Source: Rhodoferax sp.
GTDB taxonomy: Bacteria; Pseudomonadota; Gammaproteobacteria; Burkholderiales; Burkholderiaceae_C
Length of the DNA: 11,517 nucleotides
Assembly (NCBI GenBank): GCA_021737905.1
Contig: JAIPDA010000061.1
Location: 1 to 11,517 of the forward strand
Direction: 5' to 3'
Both the position numbers and the translations under genes were made by a program. Of the stretch, positions 1 to 7,502 are shown one piece after another; position 1 is the stretch's first letter, and each line of letters begins with the position of its first letter. The notes beneath the pieces are model-generated. The model saw nothing but the letters and a program-made list of their open reading frames with translations. It had not been told where the DNA came from and searched no databases.

Positions 1-19
1 GGGCCCGGACGTGTGGACC

Positions 20-25
20 TAAAAT
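20..25 (+). promoter_or_regulatory. possible -10 element for argD-argF
   Basis: The hexamer TAAAAT matches five of six bases of the sigma-70 -10 consensus and lies 36 bases before the argD start codon in the only AT-rich part of the leader. The matching -35 element would fall at or beyond the left edge of the window, so the promoter cannot be confirmed. Transcription would start near position 32. Confidence 0.3.
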
Positions 26-61
26 CAAAAATTGAGTCTCAAGTGAAAGCCCCGCCCGACC

Positions 62-1276
62 ATGAACGCCGCCCTACCCATCCCCGTTGAAGCCGCTTCC
101 CCGCACGTCATGAACACCTACGGCCGACTGCCGCTGGCGCTCTCGCATGGCCAAGGCTGCCGCGTGTGGGACGTTAACGGCAAGGCTTATCTGGACGCGC
201 TGGGCGGTATTGCCGTCAACACGCTGGGGCATAACCACCCCAAGCTGGTGCCTGCTTTGCAAGAGCAGATCAGCCGGCTGATTCACACCTCCAATTACTA
301 CCATATCCCCCTGCAAGAAGCGCTGGCGGCCAAGCTGGTCGAGTTGTCGGGCATGAGCAATGTCTTTTTTTGCTCGACCGGTCTGGAGGCCAATGAAGCC
401 GCTCTCAAACTGGCGCGCAAATTCGGTCATGACAAGGGTATCGAGCGCCCGGAAGTCGTGGTTTACGACAAGGCCTTTCACGGCCGCAGCATCGCCACCC
501 TGAGCGCCACAGGCAACGCCAAAGTGCAAGCCGGTTTTGGCCCGCTGGTGGAAGGTTTCATCCGCGTGCCACTCAATGACGTGCAAGCCCTGAAGAAAGC
601 CACCGCCGGCAACCCCAACGTGGTGGCGGTTTTCCTGGAAGCCATCCAGGGTGAAGGCGGCGTCAATCCGGTGAACGTTGACTACCTGCGCGCTTTGCGA
701 AAGCTCTGCGACGAGCAGGACTGGCTGCTGATGATCGACGAAGTGCAATGCGGCATGGGCCGCACCGGCAAATGGTTTGCGCACCAGTGGGCCGGTATTC
801 TGCCGGACGTGATGCCGCTGGCCAAAGGCCTGGGCTCAGGGGTGCCGATAGGCGCCGTGGTGGCCGGCCCCAAGGCGGCCAAGATTTTTGCGCCTGGCAA
901 TCACGGCAGTACCTTCGGCGGCAACCCGCTGGCCATGCGTGCCGGGGTCGAGACCATCCGGATCATGGAAGAAGAAGGCTTGCTGGGCAATGCCGTCAAG
1001 GTGGGCGATCACCTCAAAGCGGCGCTGCAGCGTGAATTGGGCGGCCAGCCTGGCCTCAAAGAAATCCGTGGTCGCGGCCTCATGCTGGGCGTTGAGTTGA
1101 CCGTTCCTTGCAGCGAGCTGGTAGGGCGCGCAGCGGAAAAAGGTTTGTTAATCAGTGTGACCGCCGACAGCGTCATTCGCATGGTGCCCTCGCTGGTCAT
1201 GACGACTGCCGAGGCCGATGAAGTGGTCAGCATTTTGGTGCCGCTGGTCCAACAGCTGATCAAGGAAAAGGCATGA
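62..1276 (+). CDS. argD: acetylornithine aminotransferase (ArgD)
   Basis: This is a PLP-dependent class III aminotransferase. It interconverts N-acetylglutamate semialdehyde and N2-acetylornithine, with glutamate as amino donor, in cytoplasmic arginine biosynthesis; many members also act on succinyl-diaminopimelate in lysine synthesis. The 404-residue length is normal for the family. Visible hallmarks are the phosphate-binding STGLEANE stretch at residues 105-112, the IDEVQCGMGRTG motif whose Asp226 should contact the PLP ring nitrogen, and Lys255 in PLAKGLGSG as the Schiff-base lysine. The N-terminal block with AASPHVMNTYGR is typical of ArgD, which supports the ATG at 62, although no clear Shine-Dalgarno sequence precedes it (only GAAAG about 12 bases upstream). 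The stop overlaps the argF start as ATGA, so the two genes are probably translationally coupled. Related class III enzymes (4-aminobutyrate or succinylornithine transaminases) are alternatives, but the argF neighbour favours ArgD. Confidence 0.95.
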   Translation: MNAALPIPVEAASPHVMNTYGRLPLALSHGQGCRVWDVNGKAYLDALGGIAVNTLGHNHPKLVPALQEQISRLIHTSNYYHIPLQEALAAKLVELSGMSNVFFCSTGLEANEAALKLARKFGHDKGIERPEVVVYDKAFHGRSIATLSATGNAKVQAGFGPLVEGFIRVPLNDVQALKKATAGNPNVVAVFLEAIQGEGGVNPVNVDYLRALRKLCDEQDWLLMIDEVQCGMGRTGKWFAHQWAGILPDVMPLAKGLGSGVPIGAVVAGPKAAKIFAPGNHGSTFGGNPLAMRAGVETIRIMEEEGLLGNAVKVGDHLKAALQRELGGQPGLKEIRGRGLMLGVELTVPCSELVGRAAEKGLLISVTADSVIRMVPSLVMTTAEADEVVSILVPLVQQLIKEKA

Positions 1277-2193
1277 CTGCGCAACGCCACTACCTGCAGT
1301 TCAGCGACTTCACGGCTGGCGAATACGCTTACCTGTTTGAGCGCGCCGCGCTCATCAAGAAAAAATTCAAGGCCTACGAAAAACACCAGCCCATGGCAGA
1401 CCGAACGCTGGCCATGATTTTTGAGAAAGCCTCGACGCGCACCCGCGTGAGCTTTGAAGCCGGCATGTACCAGCTGGGGGGCTCTGTGGTTCACCTGACC
1501 ACCGGCGACAGCCAGCTGGGCCGGGCCGAACCGATTGAAGACAGCGCCCGGGTCATCAGCCGCATGGTGGACCTGGTGATGATCCGCACCTACGAGCAGA
1601 CCAAAATCGAGCGTTTTGCAGCGCACTCTCGTGTGCCGGTCATCAATGGCCTGACCAATGAGTTTCACCCCTGCCAGATTTTGGCCGACATCTTTACTTT
1701 CATCGAGCACCGCGGCTCGATTCGGGGCAAGACCGTCGCCTGGGTTGGCGATGGCAACAACATGGCCAACACCTGGCTGCAGGCCAGCGAGATCCTCGGC
1801 TTTAAAGTGCACCTGAGTACGCCCGGCGGCTACGAGGTGGACCAGTCGATTGCAGGCATCCGCTCAGCGCAAAGCTATGCGGTCTTCAAAGACCCCATGC
1901 AGGCCTGCGCAGGAGCTGATCTGGTCACCACTGACGTGTGGACCAGCATGGGCTACGAAGCCGAAAATGAAGCCCGCAAAAAAGCTTTTTCCAAGTGGTG
2001 CGTAGACCGGGACATGATGGCTGCAGCCAAACCCGATGCGCTCTTCATGCACTGCCTGCCGGCACACCGCGGCGAAGAAGTCGAGGCCGAGGTGATTGAC
2101 GGGCCGCAGTCGGTGGTGTGGGACGAAGCGGAAAACCGCCTGCATGTGCAAAAAGCACTGATGGAGTTTTTGCTGTTCGGCCAGCTGGTCTGA
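1273..2193 (+). CDS. argF: ornithine carbamoyltransferase (ArgF)
   Basis: This enzyme transfers the carbamoyl group from carbamoyl phosphate to ornithine, giving citrulline in arginine biosynthesis; it is normally a cytoplasmic trimer. The 306 residues match the family length. The carbamoyl-phosphate-binding STRTR motif is at residues 54-58, HPCQ at 132-135, the SMG loop that binds ornithine lies near residue 220, and HCLP with the catalytic cysteine is at 260-263. These motifs separate it from aspartate carbamoyltransferase. The start overlaps the argD stop by four bases. An AAGGA ribosome binding site (1262-1266) sits inside the end of argD, six bases from the ATG. The next biosynthetic gene, argG, does not follow; instead a convergent gene begins immediately at the stop codon. 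All catalytic motifs are intact. The context makes the anabolic enzyme more likely than the catabolic one of the arginine deiminase pathway. Confidence 0.96.
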   Translation: MTAQRHYLQFSDFTAGEYAYLFERAALIKKKFKAYEKHQPMADRTLAMIFEKASTRTRVSFEAGMYQLGGSVVHLTTGDSQLGRAEPIEDSARVISRMVDLVMIRTYEQTKIERFAAHSRVPVINGLTNEFHPCQILADIFTFIEHRGSIRGKTVAWVGDGNNMANTWLQASEILGFKVHLSTPGGYEVDQSIAGIRSAQSYAVFKDPMQACAGADLVTTDVWTSMGYEAENEARKKAFSKWCVDRDMMAAAKPDALFMHCLPAHRGEEVEAEVIDGPQSVVWDEAENRLHVQKALMEFLLFGQLV

Positions 2194-2967
2194 TCAGCCC
2201 CTGCCGACAAAAGGCATCTTGGTGGCCATGACAGTCATGAACTGCACATTGGCCTCCAGCGGCAAACTGGCCATGTGCACCACAGCATTGGCCACGTGCT
2301 GCACATCCATCATGGCTTCGATAGCGATTTGACCATTGGCCTGCATCGTGCCGGTGGCCATGCGCGCTGAAATCTCGGTCACCGCATTACCGATGTCAAT
2401 CTGGCCGCAGGCAATGTCAAAAGGCCGTCCATCCAGCGAGATGGACTTGGTCAAGCCCGTGATGGCGTGCTTGGTCGCGGTGTAAGGCGCGGAGTTCGGG
2501 CGTGGCGCATGGGCCGAGATGGAGCCGTTGTTGATGATGCGGCCACCCTGGGGGCTTTGCGCCTTCATCACCCTGAAAGCGGCCTGCGCACACAAAAACG
2601 AGCCCGTGAGATTGATGTTGACGACGTTTTGCCACTGCTCGAATGTCAGCTCGTCAAAGCCGCCTGCCGGCAAGCCTACGCCGGCGTTGTTGAACAAGAC
2701 GTCCACGCGGCCGAACTGCTGGCGCGTGCGCTCGAACAAGGCCGTCACAGAGTCGGGTTTGGACACATCGGTCGCCACGGCCAGGGCGCGGTCAAAGCCG
2801 AGCGCTTTGGCCTCGGCCACCACAGCCTCCAGCGGCTCGCTGCGCCGTCCGGCCAGCGCGACGCTGTAACCGGCTTTGAGCAAAGACAGCGAGACTGCAC
2901 GGCCAATGCCGGTGCCGGCACCGGTGACGACAGCGACGGGATGTTGGTTTTTTTCTTGGGAGGCCAT
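2194..2967 (-). CDS. short-chain dehydrogenase/reductase (SDR family), substrate unknown
   Basis: This is a classical SDR oxidoreductase of 257 residues with a Rossmann fold. The cofactor-binding TGAGTGIG motif is at residues 15-22 and NNAG at 93-96. The catalytic residues are Asn119 or Asn117, Ser149, Tyr162 and Lys166 (YTATK). Two arginines after the second strand (Arg41, Arg42) suggest a preference for NADP(H), by family precedent. The ATG at 2967 is preceded by AGGA six bases upstream, a good ribosome binding site. The gene lies 42 bases behind the FAD monooxygenase gene on the same strand and is probably co-transcribed with it. Its stop codon touches the argF stop codon on the other strand with no spacer. 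FabG-like and many alcohol or sugar dehydrogenases share these motifs, so the substrate cannot be named. A shared pathway with the monooxygenase is an inference from position only. Confidence 0.9.
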   Translation of the reverse strand: MASQEKNQHPVAVVTGAGTGIGRAVSLSLLKAGYSVALAGRRSEPLEAVVAEAKALGFDRALAVATDVSKPDSVTALFERTRQQFGRVDVLFNNAGVGLPAGGFDELTFEQWQNVVNINLTGSFLCAQAAFRVMKAQSPQGGRIINNGSISAHAPRPNSAPYTATKHAITGLTKSISLDGRPFDIACGQIDIGNAVTEISARMATGTMQANGQIAIEAMMDVQHVANAVVHMASLPLEANVQFMTVMATKMPFVGRG

Positions 2968-3009
2968 GGGTGTTCCTAGGGTTGTGTGCAGGTATTTTGC
3001 CGCAAAGGC

Positions 3010-4194
3010 TCAAGCGCCGGCGTACAGCCAGGGCATGTCCAGCAGGCGATGCCCCAGCAACTTGAGCGCGATGTCGCGCCCCAGTCGCAGCGGGCCGGTG
3101 GCATGGAAAATCTGACCGTTGCGCACGGCGCGGGCCTGCACACGGGCGTTACGCTGCCAACGGTTGAGTGCATAACGGCTGAGCGCCAACGGCACATCGG
3201 CCACAGGTTTGACAACGCCGGCCAGGCAGCGCCCCAACTCGGCCGCGTCTTCAATCGCCATGCCGGCGCCCTGCGCCAGATAAGGCGGCATGGGGTGCGC
3301 CGCGTCCCCCAGCAAAGCCACGCGGCCGCAGGCCATCTGCGCGGCACTGGCCACGGGGGGGCGGTCACACAGTGCCCACAAACGCCAGGCGGGCACCGCC
3401 TCGACCAATGCCGTGAGCGCTGCACAGTGCCCGGCCGTGGCGGTCAGCACGTTGTCACGCAAGCCGGCATGGTCCCAATCCTGGTGATCATCCGGCACTT
3501 GACCCTGCGTGAACATCACCACATTGAGCCATTCACCACCTCGCACGGGGTAGCTCACCAGGTGCATGTCGGGCCCCAGCCAGACACTGACCTGCTGGCT
3601 GCGCAGTGATTTGGGTAAATCGATTTGACGCACCAGCGCTCGGTAAGCCAGGTGGCCGGTCGGCTGGGCGACATGATCTTCCAAGGTCTGCAGACGCACC
3701 TGGCTCCACAAACCATCAGCGCCGATCAGCGCATCCCCCTCAACAGAGTAGCCATCGGCCCAGGCCAGTTGCACGCCCTCAGGCGTGTCGGTGTAGCCGG
3801 TCACGGGAGAGTTCAAATGCAGCTTCACCTCGGGCCGCAGTCGCACACTGTCCAGCAACATGCTGTGCAAATCGGCACGGTGCATGGTAGCGTAGGGTGC
3901 GCCATAGCGTTGCTGGCAGCGGCTGCCCAGGCTCAGACTGGCCAGCTCGCGTCCGCTGGGGGCGCTGCGCACCAGCAGCTTGTCCGGGAAGGCCGCCAAG
4001 CGCTCCAGCGCCTGGCCCAAGCCCCATCCCTGCAAGATACGGGTGGCGTTGGGCCCGAGCTGAAGGCCTGCACCGACTTCTGAAAAAACTTCTGCTTTCT
4101 CATAAAGCCGCACATGCCAGCCGGCCCTGGCCGAACTCAAAGCTGCCGCCAAAGCACCGATGCCGCCACCGGCAATCAGGAGCTGGCGACTCAT
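3010..4194 (-). CDS. FAD-dependent monooxygenase, salicylate / 3-hydroxybenzoate hydroxylase type
   Basis: This is a group A flavoprotein monooxygenase of 394 residues. Such enzymes use NAD(P)H and O2 to hydroxylate an aromatic or similar ring. The N-terminal dinucleotide-binding stretch GGGIGALAAA is at residues 9-18, with an acidic residue ending the second strand in RLYEKA (Glu32). The DG motif GADG is at 158-161, and the GD motif begins with GDAAHP at 296-301 and continues into YLAQGAGMAIEDA. This last block resembles salicylate 1-hydroxylase and 3-hydroxybenzoate 6-hydroxylase, but the substrate is not shown by the sequence. I chose the ATG at 4194 because it places the Rossmann motif at the usual distance from the N-terminus; an in-frame TTG at 4215 would add seven residues. 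No good ribosome binding site precedes either start. The gene begins 56 bases after the acnB stop and is followed by an SDR gene, and no ring-cleavage or aromatic transport genes are nearby. Confidence 0.88.
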   Translation of the reverse strand: MSRQLLIAGGGIGALAAALSSARAGWHVRLYEKAEVFSEVGAGLQLGPNATRILQGWGLGQALERLAAFPDKLLVRSAPSGRELASLSLGSRCQQRYGAPYATMHRADLHSMLLDSVRLRPEVKLHLNSPVTGYTDTPEGVQLAWADGYSVEGDALIGADGLWSQVRLQTLEDHVAQPTGHLAYRALVRQIDLPKSLRSQQVSVWLGPDMHLVSYPVRGGEWLNVVMFTQGQVPDDHQDWDHAGLRDNVLTATAGHCAALTALVEAVPAWRLWALCDRPPVASAAQMACGRVALLGDAAHPMPPYLAQGAGMAIEDAAELGRCLAGVVKPVADVPLALSRYALNRWQRNARVQARAVRNGQIFHATGPLRLGRDIALKLLGHRLLDMPWLYAGA

Positions 4195-4250
4195 GCGCCT
4201 GGCAATGGCCGGCAAACAGCGTCAAAGGTCGCGAGCAAACCGGGCGCCCT

Positions 4251-6848
4251 TCAGCTGACCGTCGCAGCAACGTCGGTGTAGTCCTTGACCTGGTCGAAGT
4301 TGAGGTACTTGTACACCGTGCCGCTGGCACCCGATAGCACGCCCATGTCGGCCATGTACTCGGCTTTGGTCGGAATGCGACCGAGCTTGGAGGTGATGGC
4401 AGCCAGCTCAGCTGAGCCTAAGAACACATTGGTGTTCTTGCCCAGGCGATTCGGGAAATTACGGGTGGATGTCGACAGCACGGTAGCGCCTTCTTTGACC
4501 TGCGCCTGGTTGCCCATGCACAAACTGCAACCCGGCATTTCCATGCGCGCACCGGCTGCGCCCAGCACGCCGTAGTGACCTTCTTCGCTCAGTTGCTTGG
4601 CGTCCATCTTGGTGGGCGGCGCCATCCACAGCTTGACCGGAATGTCGCGCTTGTTTTCGAGCAGCTTGGAGGCAGCGCGGAAATGGCCGATGTTGGTCAT
4701 GCAGCTACCGATAAAGACTTCGTCGATCTGGGTGCCGGCCACGTCAGACAGTGTTTTCACATCGTCCGGATCGTTGGGGCACGCCAGGATAGGCTCATGA
4801 ATTTCAGCCAGGTCGATCTCAATCACAGCAGCGTACTCGGCGTCCGGGTCGGCCTTGAGCAATTGCGGGTTGGCCAACCAGGCTTGCATGGCGGCGATGC
4901 GGCGTTTGATGGTGCGCACGTCCGAGTAACCGGTGGCAATCATCCACTTGAGCATGGTGATGTTGCTGTTGATGTACTCGATGATCGGCTCTTTGTTCAG
5001 GTGCACCGTGCAACCGCCGGCACTGCGCTCGGCCGAAGCGTCGCTCAGCTCAAAGGCCTGCTCGACCTTCAGGTCTGGCAAGCCTTCGATTTCGAGAATG
5101 CGGCCCGAGAACACATTGACCTTGCCCTGCTTGGCCACGGTCAGCAAACCGGCCTTGATGGCGTACAAAGGAATGGCGCTGACCAGGTCACGCAGGGTGA
5201 CGCCCGGTTGCATCTTGCCTTTGAAGCGCACCAGCACGCTCTCAGGCATGTCCAGCGGCATCACGCCGGTGGCCGCACCGAAAGCCACCAGACCGGAACC
5301 GGCCGGAAAGCTGATGCCGATAGGAAAACGCGTGTGGCTGTCGCCGCCGGTGCCGACGGTGTCGGGCAGCAGCATGCGGTTGAGCCAGCTGTGGATGATG
5401 CCGTCACCGGGGCGCAGCGAGATACCGCCACGCGTGGTGATGAACTCGGGCAACTCGTGGTGCATCTTCACGTCCACCGGCTTGGGGTAAGCGGCTGTAT
5501 GGCAAAACGATTGCATGACAAGGTCGGAGCTGAAACCCAGGCAGGCCAAGTCTTTGAGCTCGTCGCGGGTCATCGGGCCGGTCGTGTCTTGCGTGCCGAC
5601 GGACGTCATCTTCGGCTCGCAATACGTGCCGGGGCGAACGCCCTTGCCTTCAGGCAGACCGACGGCGCGGCCCACCATTTTTTGCGCCAGCGTGTAACCA
5701 CGGCCGCTGTCCACCGGGGCTTGCGGCAAGCGAAAAACCGTCGAAGCAGGCAGACCCAGCGCAGCCCGCGCCTTGGCCGTCAGTCCACGCCCGACGATCA
5801 ACGGAATGCGGCCGCCGGCGCGCACTTCGTCAAACAGAACATCACTTTTGAGTGTGAACTCGGCGATCACTTTGCCGCCCTTGAGGGCTTTGCCTTCATA
5901 AGGCCGCAGCTCGAGCACATCACCCATGGCCATCTGGCTCACGTCCAGCTCGATCGGCAGCGCGCCCGAGTCTTCCATGGTGTTGTAGAAAATCGGGGCG
6001 ATCTTGCCGCCTAGACAGACCCCGCCAAAACGTTTGTTTGGCACATAGGGAATGTCTTCACCGGTCCACCACAAAACAGAGTTGGTGGCAGATTTGCGTG
6101 AAGAGCCGGTGCCGACCACGTCACCGACGTAAGCCACCAGATTGCCCTTGGCCTTGAGTTCTTCGATGAACTTGACCGGGCCGCGTTTGCCGTCTTCTTC
6201 GGGGGTGATACCGGGGCGGGCATTTTTGTGCATGGCAATGGCATGCAGCGGAATGTCGGGGCGGCTCCAGGCATCAGGCGCCGGGGACAGGTCATCGGTA
6301 TTGATCTCGCCGGCGCACTTGAACACTGTCAATTGAATCGACTTGGGCACTTCAGGGCGGGAGGTGAACCACTCCGCGTCTGCCCAACTTTGCAAAACAG
6401 ACTTGGCGTGAGCATTGCCCTGCTCGGCTTTTTCCTGCACGTCATGAAACTGGTCAAACATCAGCAAGGTGAACTTCAGTCCTTTGGCAGCCTCCTGGGC
6501 CACTGCGGCGTCGGCATCGCCGAGCAAATCAATCAGGGGGCTGATGTTGTAGCCGCCCAGCATGGTGCCCAGCAGGTGCGTGGCTTGCTGGCGGGTGATG
6601 AGCGCGCACTTTTCAGTGCCGTGCGCTACAGCCGCCAGGTAACTGGCCTTGACCTTGGCTGCATCATCCACACCCGCCGGCACGCGGTAGGTGATGAGGT
6701 CCACCAGCGTTTTTTCTTCGCCCTTGGGTGGATTTTTCAGCAGGTCAATGACCTCAGCAGTTTGCTGGGCAGACAAAGGCACTGGCGGTATGCCCTGTGC
6801 GGAACGTTCGGCAACATGGGCCCGGTAAGCAGTCAAGAACTCAGACAC
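4251..6848 (-). CDS. acnB: aconitate hydratase B (AcnB), bifunctional aconitase / 2-methylisocitrate dehydratase
   Basis: This is the main TCA-cycle aconitase of many proteobacteria, interconverting citrate and isocitrate through cis-aconitate with a [4Fe-4S] cluster; AcnB can also hydrate 2-methyl-cis-aconitate. From the GTG at 6848 the product has 865 residues, the same length as Escherichia coli AcnB. The order is as expected: an N-terminal HEAT-like helical domain, the swivel domain (from about residue 170), then the catalytic domains. Cluster ligands are recognisable as Cys716 in GSCMTN, and Cys774 and Cys777 in PGCSLCMGN. The GTG start is decided by a strong AGGAGA ribosome binding site six bases upstream; an in-frame TTG at 6869 lies upstream of that site and is unlikely. 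AcnB-type apoenzymes can bind mRNA when the cluster is lost; that is family knowledge, not visible here. It lies in the same direction as mdh and the lyase, which points to a TCA operon. Confidence 0.97.
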   Translation of the reverse strand: MSEFLTAYRAHVAERSAQGIPPVPLSAQQTAEVIDLLKNPPKGEEKTLVDLITYRVPAGVDDAAKVKASYLAAVAHGTEKCALITRQQATHLLGTMLGGYNISPLIDLLGDADAAVAQEAAKGLKFTLLMFDQFHDVQEKAEQGNAHAKSVLQSWADAEWFTSRPEVPKSIQLTVFKCAGEINTDDLSPAPDAWSRPDIPLHAIAMHKNARPGITPEEDGKRGPVKFIEELKAKGNLVAYVGDVVGTGSSRKSATNSVLWWTGEDIPYVPNKRFGGVCLGGKIAPIFYNTMEDSGALPIELDVSQMAMGDVLELRPYEGKALKGGKVIAEFTLKSDVLFDEVRAGGRIPLIVGRGLTAKARAALGLPASTVFRLPQAPVDSGRGYTLAQKMVGRAVGLPEGKGVRPGTYCEPKMTSVGTQDTTGPMTRDELKDLACLGFSSDLVMQSFCHTAAYPKPVDVKMHHELPEFITTRGGISLRPGDGIIHSWLNRMLLPDTVGTGGDSHTRFPIGISFPAGSGLVAFGAATGVMPLDMPESVLVRFKGKMQPGVTLRDLVSAIPLYAIKAGLLTVAKQGKVNVFSGRILEIEGLPDLKVEQAFELSDASAERSAGGCTVHLNKEPIIEYINSNITMLKWMIATGYSDVRTIKRRIAAMQAWLANPQLLKADPDAEYAAVIEIDLAEIHEPILACPNDPDDVKTLSDVAGTQIDEVFIGSCMTNIGHFRAASKLLENKRDIPVKLWMAPPTKMDAKQLSEEGHYGVLGAAGARMEMPGCSLCMGNQAQVKEGATVLSTSTRNFPNRLGKNTNVFLGSAELAAITSKLGRIPTKAEYMADMGVLSGASGTVYKYLNFDQVKDYTDVAATVS

Positions 6849-6854
6849 TATTTT

Positions 6855-6860
6855 TCTCCT
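6855..6860 (-). promoter_or_regulatory. ribosome binding site of acnB
   Basis: AGGAGA on the minus strand sits six bases before a GTG codon. It decides the acnB start: the upstream in-frame TTG at 6869 would place this site inside the gene. It is the strongest ribosome binding site in the window. Confidence 0.8.
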
Positions 6861-6899
6861 GTCGTACAAAAAGAGGGGTTGGAAACTTTGTTAAAAAAT

Positions 6900-7487
6900 T
6901 CAAGGGCGGGTCGCGGGCTCAGGCTCAGCCGCAGGTGGGCCCAGCAAGTCCGGCGGTGGCGCATCTTTCATCGCCTGGGCCACCACAAGCTGAGACTGGC
7001 TCATGCAGCCATCGGCCATGCGCTGACCGATTTTCTGATTCATCAGCATCGACTTGTTGGGCAGTTGCAGCCACACCGCACCGGCTTGGCGATCCTCCAG
7101 GCGAATCGCCCCGGTGACCGTGCTCACAGGAACCATGCGAAAACGGAAATTTTTACCCTGCATAACAAAGTAGCCAGGGGCCGCCGGGTCGCTGGCCAGG
7201 GTGACGGATGTACCCGCCTCGCAGGGCATCACGCCCGTGTGCACGCGCTCGGCAATTGCCAGCTCAGCCGGCTCGAGCGCTGTTTCAGCTGCCGCAATAC
7301 CGGCCGCCATCTGAGTGGCCGTGCTGCGGATTTCGGTGCGGCTGACGCTGTTCGCAGGCGCTGCTTGGCGCTTTTTGGCAGGCTTGGCGGCGGGCTTGGC
7401 GGTTTTTGCCACAGCGTTCTGGGCTGAAGCTTCAAAGGCCAAGCCCCAGCAAGCCAGCAAAAGGGGGGTGATGTAAAAAATCTTCAT
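6900..7487 (-). CDS. small exported protein of unknown function, possibly MliC-like
   Basis: I do not recognise this 195-residue protein with certainty. It begins with one lysine and a hydrophobic segment (residues 4-18) ending in EASAQ, a good signal peptidase I site after Ala22. LLAC at residues 10-13 is a possible but weak lipobox. Residues 28-46 form a Lys/Ala/Pro-rich linker, and the C-terminus (176-195) is Pro/Glu-rich. The middle (about 83-163) looks beta-rich and has only two cysteines, Cys89 and Cys161. In it, Cys89 is followed 33 residues later by STVTGA, then by a tryptophan (Trp139), then by the second cysteine near the end. That order recalls the MliC/PliC lysozyme inhibitors (SASGARY motif and a terminal cysteine), a tentative reading. 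It lies 15 bases after the lyase stop and 51 bases before acnB, so it is probably co-transcribed with cytoplasmic TCA enzymes. Confidence 0.75.
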   Translation of the reverse strand: MKIFYITPLLLACWGLAFEASAQNAVAKTAKPAAKPAKKRQAAPANSVSRTEIRSTATQMAAGIAAAETALEPAELAIAERVHTGVMPCEAGTSVTLASDPAAPGYFVMQGKNFRFRMVPVSTVTGAIRLEDRQAGAVWLQLPNKSMLMNQKIGQRMADGCMSQSQLVVAQAMKDAPPPDLLGPPAAEPEPATRP

Positions 7488-7502
7488 GCGGCCAGCTTGC
7501 TC

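Noticed and set aside
4242..4249. GGGCGCCC palindrome just after the acnB stop as a terminator
   Set aside because: It has no loop to form a hairpin and no following T-run on the minus strand.
4575..6014. Long plus-strand open frame (479 codons) opposite acnB
   Set aside because: It mirrors a high-GC gene with strong codon bias, has a composition rich in His, Gln, Arg and Gly typical of antisense translation, and has no recognisable domain. The acnB frame is certain.
6868..6900. AT-rich stretch before acnB as a separate promoter
   Set aside because: A weak TTGAAT is present but no acceptable -10 element occurs at 16-18 bases from it, so I cannot support a promoter.
6228..7427. 399-codon plus-strand open frame opposite acnB and the exported-protein gene
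   Set aside because: It crosses the boundary of two minus-strand genes and shows only antisense-type composition.
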